NCBI RefSeq assembly: GCF_963422355.1 | Contig: NC_085100.1 | Location: forward strand, 4,319,068 to 4,383,067 | Source of the DNA: Corticium candelabrum | Taxonomy: Eukaryota; Porifera; Homoscleromorpha; Homosclerophorida; Plakinidae | DNA: 64,000 bases | Direction: 5' to 3' | Shown here: positions 38,901 to 48,400 of the stretch, in pieces | Numbering within the stretch: position 1 is the stretch's first letter | How the letters are laid out: every line of letters begins with the position of its first letter | The notes under the pieces: model-generated | What the model saw: only the letters and a program-made list of their open reading frames with translations | The model's database searches: none | Told to the model about the DNA's origin: nothing | Program-made: the position numbers and the translations under genes

Positions 38901-41900
38901 ATGATTCAGCTATGAACCACAAGAAACGAGACTTATAGAAGTCAAGAAACTTGGCAAGTAGCAACTTCACGTATATAAAGGTGAACTGACTTCATGTCTG
39001 CGGGCTATGTGGCTAGCAATGTCTGTCACGTTCAACAATTTGTCACACCCTCAATAAGGTCCAATCAAGAAGCAGTATTTGTGATTATGTTGTACATGGC
39101 AACCAGAGACAATAGACAAACTGCCAACCATACCTGCAAAATGTTGATGAAAAGATTTTACCATAACAGTGCAGTTCATGTTTGCGATTACGTCTTGTTG
39201 GAACTAAACAACAGAACTTACCTGTCTGCTACTGCTAAATCAATCGCTTTCTTGGTTTACAACAGTTATACAGAAACCTAACATTGCGTAACCATGAGCA
39301 ATTGTTTACGTCTTGTATGTGATAACTCTTGTTACTATAATTCAACAACTACAAACTATTTATGGACTTTGCGATTACGTGAAACAACAGTTGCTTTGTA
39401 CGATTTTAGATCGATTTCACAAGTAGAGCGTTTACAAAGAAAATAGCATCTAAATTCGTAATTTTTCATAACAATTTTATCATTGTTTTAGAAGGCTCAT
39501 AGCTGTGGAAGCAACAGTGTAAACACAGGTTCGATTACTAGTTCTACACATATTTGTTCTGCAATGAGGACATGTAGATATCAGGGCTATTCTGTTGTTC
39601 TTGGTTAGCATAGGGGTGAGATCCACCTCTAGATCGTTGCTGCACTTCAGTGTGATGCCACAGTGCTATAGATCTACATAACCTCTCACATGTTGTTCAT
39701 AATCTGATGAAGAGATTTGGGTGACATTGAGAAAATGCCATGAATAGGATGATCCTCCCAGCGATGGATTATAAAGTAGATGCAATTATTGAATAGTAGA
39801 CACATAAGATGCTGTCGATGTCCTGTAGCATACTAGAATTACACAAGATTCTTTGCCTTGTCTTCTGCATCTACTGGTAGACACTCACTGTCCAGTGGTT
39901 ACATACCAAACTATCAAAGTATTTCACATCTCGTTCTGGGGTCATTGTAGATGGCCACCAATGAATGCCATTACCACCAAAGTAGTCTTTGAAGTTTACG
40001 ACAAGAGATTTATTGTCTCTGGGATTTGCCGGTAGCTTATCCTTGCTATAAGACCCTTTACAGCTGGCTAAACCCTAACTCAACAATATCTGATCAATTT
40101 AAATTGGTCATCGGCTTGCACGACCTTCTTACCACCGCCAACAGTACCAGACAAATCTCATTCGTCCACTCATGGTACCAGACAGTCTCAATCCTCTGTC
40201 AATAGCACCAAGAAATCCCATTTCTCTAGCACCTCCAAAGAGTTTTCGTACAAGAAGCGACGCTAGACTGTCGAGCAGCATCCTTGCAAGTACACCAAGT
40301 CTGTCCATCATAGTTGCCCCTTGACCCTTGATGGATCTACTGGTGGCTTCGCTAAGAACAACATATGCTGCAACCAAACCTAGTGTGCCGAATATCTAAG
40401 AACGTGTTTAACAAGATAAAGCACAATTTAGCAGCAATAGTACTGATGACTACACCATTGTTTGCTATATGTGATTCAGATAACTTCAATTCAATATTGT
40501 AACCCTCTGGTTTTGCATATCTGATTTTATTGCATTGTATCTTGGTGATATTCAGAATGTCACCTCCTGATAACTGAGATTGTGTCCCATTCGTTTTTGA
40601 TACGCTTTACGATAGACTGTTTCTGACTGTCTGTCAGAGCAAACCCAAATTGGATATAACTCATGGTGTACACTAAGGATCAAACTAAACAATTACATTC
40701 CTTTTCCCAATCACAGCTTTTAATGCCATGTATCAATCACTCGGTATGATGTACAATAAACATAGTAAAGAAAATCATCAGTTCTGAAATTACTAGCCAG
40801 CTTCCATCAAACTTCGATATCAGATGTCCTCAGTTTTAGTTTTCTTTGTGCTTGGATATTTTGAACCAAGTTGGACATTTTGAACCAAGTACAGAGATGC
40901 AAGTCTTCTACCGACAATTGTCTTCCAAATCTGTGTCCGCAAGTTTGTTTAACTTAAGCACTTCCTGACAACATGTAGGCTCTCGGGTACTTCATAGAGC
41001 TACAATGAAGTTGGTCTTCAGCTCCCTATCTGGATATCATCTACTGTTAACCCAGACTGAGAGTCTCTTCACACTGAGAGTCTCTTCACACTGAAATGAT
41101 CAAAGAATTGATTATTATGCTAATGGTTCCCTTATGCTCAGTGGACGTGAACGTTAAGAAGACAAAGCAATTACTTACTAAGATTGCTGGTGACTCTCCA
41201 CATCAGGTTAAATTTGGCAGCTCCAAGTGGTTTCTGTGAACTCTCATTTGCCCCAAGTAGAGACAACGTAGTGCACCAGACATGAACACACTTTCAAGCT
41301 CCATTTGACACCAACAAAGGCTCGCACATTGAGTATCCATATAGTGACACGATTAATACTAAATCCACCAGTGGCTGCTGTGCTGTAGCTCTATGGTTGT
41401 GTTGTTCAATGAATTTCTTTGTAGTACCCACTTATGCTCAACTCCAAACATGACAGCATAAATATCACGATATAAACCCAGCATAGTATTCAGTGTCAGC
41501 AATAGAGTGAGCTGTGTTGTTTCGGGTGGTAATCAACTGCCGATTATGTAGTCCAGCATTGTATGCATACAATCTCAGCATCATAGCTTACCAAACATCC
41601 ACAGAAAGATCTCTAGTAAAGCTCCGTGCTCAAATAATGTTCCACTAACGAAACGATTAGAAAATAGCACCCCAGAAGGCTCTTCCTGGAAACACGATGA
41701 GAGACTACAAGGCAGGGTTTTTGCCAAAATTTTTTCCAAGGTGTAGCAGGATGATGTCATTATGTAAATTACTAATAATATTTTTAAACCAATAATTAAT
41801 ATCAATAAAGCAACAAAAAAGCAAAGATAAGAAACTATAAAAGCAGTCAAACTGTTAGGGATCAATGCACAGATATTGTATAAGTACAGTTTCCAAACCG

Positions 41901-44900
41901 CTACAAGCTTCTCTTGTTTATGGCAACCAGCTGTAGAAAGCGAGACTGTGTGCTTCAATGATGAAGAAGTTCGGTTCTTAGATGCTTACTAGAGACCATA
42001 TTGGTATGCACGCATCATCTTGTTTTGATGATATCAGCTCCAAGCCCTTCCAGATATCTACCTATCTGGACTGTCTCTACGGTCGCGTAGGACGTCAAAC
42101 AGCATCGAGTATGTATGGGCCCAGTTTTTGTTGTCAAGCAAGAGTACAGCGCAGAATGCTACGTGTAAGTCAGATGTCGATCATGACTGCATGAGATCGA
42201 ATGAAGGTTTCACTAACAGCAAAGAATATGTAGTTTCCAAGTGCGTCTCTTTATAGATGACAAACGACTATCACGCAACAAGAGAGGATAAGTAGAGGGG
42301 TAGGCAAGGCGTGCATATCAATCTGATCTTTAGTGAAGCGTCTAAGAAACCAAGTCCAGTATTTAGTTCGCCTGACTTCAAAGGAAGTTCACCAGACCTT
42401 TCTCGCCCGGAAGTATGAGGCAGCGGAAAAGGGTCTGGCTACGTGAGACTTAATCTGCCAATAAAAGTCATGACCTAGCGAAAGATGACATGCTTTCAGT
42501 AACACTTCGTCGATTGGGCTTCATGTTCTAAGCTTAGTGACCACACCTACCTAAGGCATAGCGGGGTGCTACAACCAAGGTAGATCAAAATACTTAAAAA
42601 CCTACAAGTATTCGCATGCAGTATGCTACTACAGGTTGCTATTTTCTCCACAAAGATTTATCTGATCAAACTTGCACCTTCAATAGCAGAGTATTATGTC
42701 ATCCCATTTCAGATATTGTGATCATGCTAAGTCAACACCACATACCGTATAACCGGATACTTCTGCGATCATAACATTTCTGCAAATTTTGCGAGGAAAT
42801 CACAAAGCACACAACCAAAATTCGCAGATATTTAGGCCTTTCCTCAGAGTCCCAGGCAGTCACTGTTCTGACATGCGCAGTTCTTAGACACATGTTGCAC
42901 ATGTACTGCCGTACTGTGCATCAAGGTCGCTTTGGTCTGAGTATACATTGCCTGAAACAATACTTACTGACGAGTAAGGCCTCTTGTGCCAAGATGTACC
43001 TACTGGACACTTTGATGTGGAATAAATAAAGTGTCCCCCATTGAACGTTCTCCTCACAGTCCAGCAACTTCAATCAAGTCGTACAACTAAGCTCACACCT
43101 TCATCAAGACGTTTACTGTGTGTAAACCCGAAAAGATGCAACTATACGTTTTTGTCCTATTTAATGGATCCATTCCGTAGTTGATCCCATATAGGTGTAC
43201 AGTACATACCACAGCAACTAACCAAAAGCCATTACGATATCCATGTTTGTTAGAGCACTTTTTAACAACATTCACAGGACATTAGATATAAGAAGAATGA
43301 GTAAACAAATTAAGTTATAGTAAATAGTCCATCACAGCTATCATAAGAACATGACAAATAAGTCAGGCAATTATCAAGCCTATCTTTTATCAACACCTAA
43401 TGTAGCAATTAATTGTAGATGACAGCTATCATAAGGACATGACAAATATGTCAAACAATTATCAAGGTTATCTTTTATCAACCCCAAATGTAGCAATTAA
43501 CTGTACATAACCCTAAGCACAATAAGCACTTGTGCCTTAAGCCAGTCAATACCACAGTGACATATGAATGGGTGAGAAACAATCTTACTAGACCTATCAC
43601 CATGTTAGCGCAATTGTTTTGGTTCCAGTTGTTTTGGTTCCAATCCATCATCATCACCACATTGCCAGGCATTGTGTGCACTTCTAGTTGAACTCCAACG
43701 TTCTTAGCTATCATGTCGTCTCTTGCCATCCTGTCCTTTGAATATTTATCACACCATTGCTCTTGTGCCCAACTGAAGAAGTTGTTACGAGTACGAAGAC
43801 CAGCATCTTGCTGCCACCGAATTTCGATCACTTATTGACATGTGAAATCTGAGCATGCACAATGTTTGGGTGATTTAAATTTAAACAGCCTGTTGACCCA
43901 CCCACCCACTTTCGAACGTGTTCGAATTTAAAAATCAGTCGACAAGGCCACAAGAAAAAAATTAGTTGTTTGACAGGAGTGCGCGCACCGATTTTCGCCT
44001 CCGCACGAATTTACTTTTTATTTCTTATTTTGTACGCATGCGCAAATATTTGTAGTCTAAAGAACTGAACGACAGATTTCTGCTCTATTCAGGTATGTGT
44101 ATCATTTTGATAGGGTGTATTTGTGATAGATTTTCTCCTACCTAGCATCACCGCTAAACATCCGGGCTTTGTCCGGGTTCTTCTATCGCGCATCGTGTCA
44201 GCCATGAGCTTGTCAAAGAGAGTCTGCTGTTGTGGAGGCACGGAGTGTTCTTTTCTGTTGTCCGTTAGTGTAGATTGCGGTGTTTCTACGGTTGTTCCTA
44301 GTCGGTTTGTTCGGTTCTGTCCCCAGTCAACATTAGATGGTTTGTTTGTCAGGCTAGCTTCTCCTAGGAGATCGTCTAAAGGTGTGTCTAATGATTGTGC
44401 TGCGTCTCGTTCAAAGTTGCCTGTTGTAGGGGCCGAGGACATTTATAGTCTACCAAACCATCTAGGTAGACCCGTGACTGCTCTAGTGAGTGTTGGAGGT
44501 CAATCTTCACGTGAGGCAGACCAACGGTGCCCTATGAACACGACTCTTGCTGACGTACTGGCGTTTGTTGACAAATCCATTTCTTGTCTAGTGTTTTAAT
44601 AGTAGTATTTGAAATATTTAATAAATCATGTGTGCACCATTGTAGTTTATATCAATAATAAAATATAAAATAAAATGCACGCGCACGAATTTTTGAGCAG
44701 AAGTTCCTGTCAAACATCTATTTTTTCTTGTGGCCTAATTACGAATGGCCCCTTAACGTATATCAATAAGTTAACATGCAGGATCTAATTTTGCAATGTG
44801 AGACCAAAGCATGAAATTGCAAGATTCGGTTCCTTGCGCAAGTAATAGCCCGTTCACACTAGCGTTTGTAACTGTGCCAGAACGGTGCACCACAGTTTGG

Positions 44901-45383
44901 TTCGGCTTCACTTCGCAGTGTGAACGCCGGCTAAACCAAACTGAACCAAACCAAACCGTGTTGAGCTGGCTCACCTCAAGCTACCGTGCCACCACGGTTC
45001 GGTTCGGTAGTCCAGTGAAAAATCGTCTCTGAGACCTCAGTGTTGTACATCTCACTGCGATGGACTGCTGAGATGCCAATTAAAACAGGACAATCTCATC
45101 TTGCCTACGATCCATCACAAGAACTATCCGATATGCACAGTTAGCTGAATACATACCCACTTTCTTTGACTACGCACTCTCAGCGTGCTTTCAGCCTTTG
45201 TCAGTGTGAACGCAGGCCAACACGGTTAGCTGACGTGGTTCGGTTTGGTTTGGCTCGGTTAGGCTACATAACCATGCTCGTGTGAACAGGCTATAAGTCC
45301 TTTCAGGGAAGTGAAAATACCAACTTCACAGTTGCCACCTAACTGCAAGACTAATCATTATTGTCTGAAAATGAGATGGTATG

Positions 45384-45442
<59 letters not shown>

Positions 45443-48400
45443 CCTTAAAATAATAATAACACACCAAACATTTACAAACGCAGCACTTCATGACAGTAAG
45501 CAAATACTGTAGTAAAAGCATAAAAGACACATCTGACAAAACTTTAAGATTAAATAAACATGAAGCCCTGTTATGTTTAGCTGGTCAATTATTTCACTCT
45601 AATGTAGTTAGTGTAAGCCTGCCACTATGACACAAATAGCCCCTACAGATAGAACAGATACTTCTTATTGCATCATCTCTTTATCTTGACATTTCCTGCC
45701 AGAAAACGCTTTCCCAAACATCTAAATCGTTCACGTATATCATCAACTTATATCTTTGCTTTCAGCATGATTGTGGTGTAATCTCATACTTGTATATATG
45801 CATGAAACAGACAGTCACACATCCAAGTATAATTTATGTTTAACAGAGGCCTTGCCCTACACACATGCCTACCCTATTTCCAAGAACAGAGCCCCCTTGG
45901 GTTCTATTTGGTGGACCTTCAGAGGGGAACATAACGCCCGGACACAGGACATTGTCCGGTCAAAACAAGTCCATGTCCGGCCATATATTGTGTTGTCCGG
46001 ACATTGGCTACTGGAACGGTCACACCCAAATGGCATGATTCGGACACTCATAAGTTAGACTATGTGCACTATCAGAAAGTATGTTTTCTTATATCTACTA
46101 TCCCAGTAAGCCTGAACTGCGAAGCGAGTAATGAGGTAGAGGTCACACCAGGTGTGCTTATCAGAGCATGTTACACCAATTATCTTAAGTGGTTCCAGTT
46201 GATGATCCCTTGATCTCACTAGATAACTGGATAATAACCATTTGTACTTGGCTAATATGTCCTTGATATGCAAAAAGTGTTATCTTTTGGTTTCCTTTGT
46301 AGGAAGGGCTTAAATAACTTAGTAAACAGATGCCAGACTTTGTGGTTTCTAACCATTCCAGATCATCAGGAAGGTCCAAAAAACAGCGGAGATATTACAG
46401 ATTTTCAAAGTTCACACTCATGGGGTCATAGACAGTATATATGCTTTTGTGTGAGGTGGTGAGATGGGTTACTGAGACACCAGTTGCCGTAAAATACAAA
46501 TTTTCACCTGGACTGCGTGTAGCACAGCACCAAATATGAGGACATGAATTGGTAGAAACATCGTCCCCAAGACGGTAATCAAACATCCTGATTTGTGAAT
46601 GTTTTCTTTCTTGTCATTGTCAAATAGCAGTGACTGCTGTTTCTTTGAAAATTCCAGTCCTTCTGGAAAGATCCTAAACGGTTTCTATCAAAGAGCCTTT
46701 TGGCAGACTATTCTGTCAGCACACTAGGTAACTGCAGAAAAGGTGAATACCGATTTAGTATGCCTTGATAATAAAATGAAGGAGTGACTAGGTTGGTGTG
46801 ACACCAAAACTTCTTTGTCATATAATTGCCTTTCTTGACACCCAAACATGGCAAAGAAAATCTAACGTTCAAACTTCTGAGCAAGATAGTGAAGACAAAA
46901 ACGTTGATGATAATGAGGTTAGAGAAGCTGTAAAAACTCTTGCTGTTCATTTTGCCAAACCATTAGAAAGCAAAGGGGTTAATATTCTTGCTCTTCATGT
47001 TAAGGAGGTAGTCCATTATGCTAGAAAATATCTGCACATCAGCAAGGTGAGCTATGAGTCTGTGTGGTACATAGTTCACACCTGTCCAGACATAGTATTA
47101 GTCTCCCTCAACTACCACACATGTTGAAAGGATGTTTTCATCGCTGAAACTGATCAAGAAAGACCGGCAAACCAGCATGGGCAACACCACCTTGTCTGAC
47201 CTTATGGAAGTATACCGTGAAGGACCATCACTTCAAGACTTTCACGCTGACGCCGCTATTCGGCTGTGGTGAGAACGATGCAAGACCAACTGCTGTCCTA
47301 ATCAAGGTTTCAGAAAGCAATACTGAGCAAGAAAAACTGGAGAGTTGACCCAAGACAATAGCACTAGCAGCTTTAGTTTAGATGACTGGGACATGTGGCA
47401 TAATCCTCTAGGACCACAAATAGTTTTCCAGAAGGTCTGACTGAATACAATTTTGCACATTGTTGTGCTAGGTTTCCCTGTTAATGTTCTGCTATTGTCT
47501 CACATAATTATAGTGCACTTCCAAGTTTGTCTTTTGAGGTTCCATAATTTTTTCACTTTATTGTAACGCAATAAAAGATTGCTTTGCAGGTATGTTGTCT
47601 CAAAGTTGTTCTGGTTATTGTCATGCTTTGTATATATGTCAAATAATAGAAATAAAGTGTTGTTTGCGGGATCAAAATTTGTTAGAATGGGCGTGGTCTA
47701 AATGGGCGTGGCTTTGGCAAACCTGTTTGTCCAAACAAAAAAATTTCCTTATATTCCACTCTGACCTTGAGGCATTATTCACTATTTGACCACAAGTCAC
47801 TTGCTCTGTAGCCATATTCAAAGTAAGCTATAATAGACACACTTTAAACAGAAACGGCAAACACATGTTAATGTACTGTACAAATCTCAGGCTTCTTTAG
47901 TGTTAGCTGCAATGAGATCATAGTGCAAACACATGTTAATGTACTGTACAAATCTCAGGCTTCTTTAGTGTTAGCTGCAATGAGATCATAGTCCAGTGGC
48001 AGATCTAGAAGGTGGCACAACAGACGCACGCATACCCCTTTTGAGACTGGAAGTATAGTGCACAGAGAAGGCCTCAAAGTATTTGAGCATGTGCAAACGC
48101 AGTCATTGTATACAATGTTGTATAAAAGTAGTAATGTACATTTAGCGGCGCTTGATAATGAGATAATGTTTCAAAGTTTTGTTACTTCTGTTATCAGTAA
48201 TTACTAATTAAGTTGATATATCCTTCTGACATTTTTGTTTCGTGACGTCACATTACCAGTACCCTAGAGTGCGCCTACCCCTTTCAGAAACTCTGGATCC
48301 ACCACTGATAGTCCTCTTGGCAATGGCATCCCTGGGCCTCCAAAATTGAGAAGACCAGCTACTATATAGACTTATAAAATAGGAATTACATTGTTCTGGC

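Noticed and set aside
43478..43831. 117-residue minus-strand open frame
   Set aside because: The first part looks coding-like, but there is no ATG, acceptor or family pattern to support it, and the left end runs into a tandem repeat.
44123..44599. 158-residue plus-strand ORF followed by an AATAAA-like signal
   Set aside because: Its Cys/Val/Ser-rich composition looks like an antisense reading of the minus-strand ORF at 44,089-44,442, which has better codon character. It is not excluded outright.
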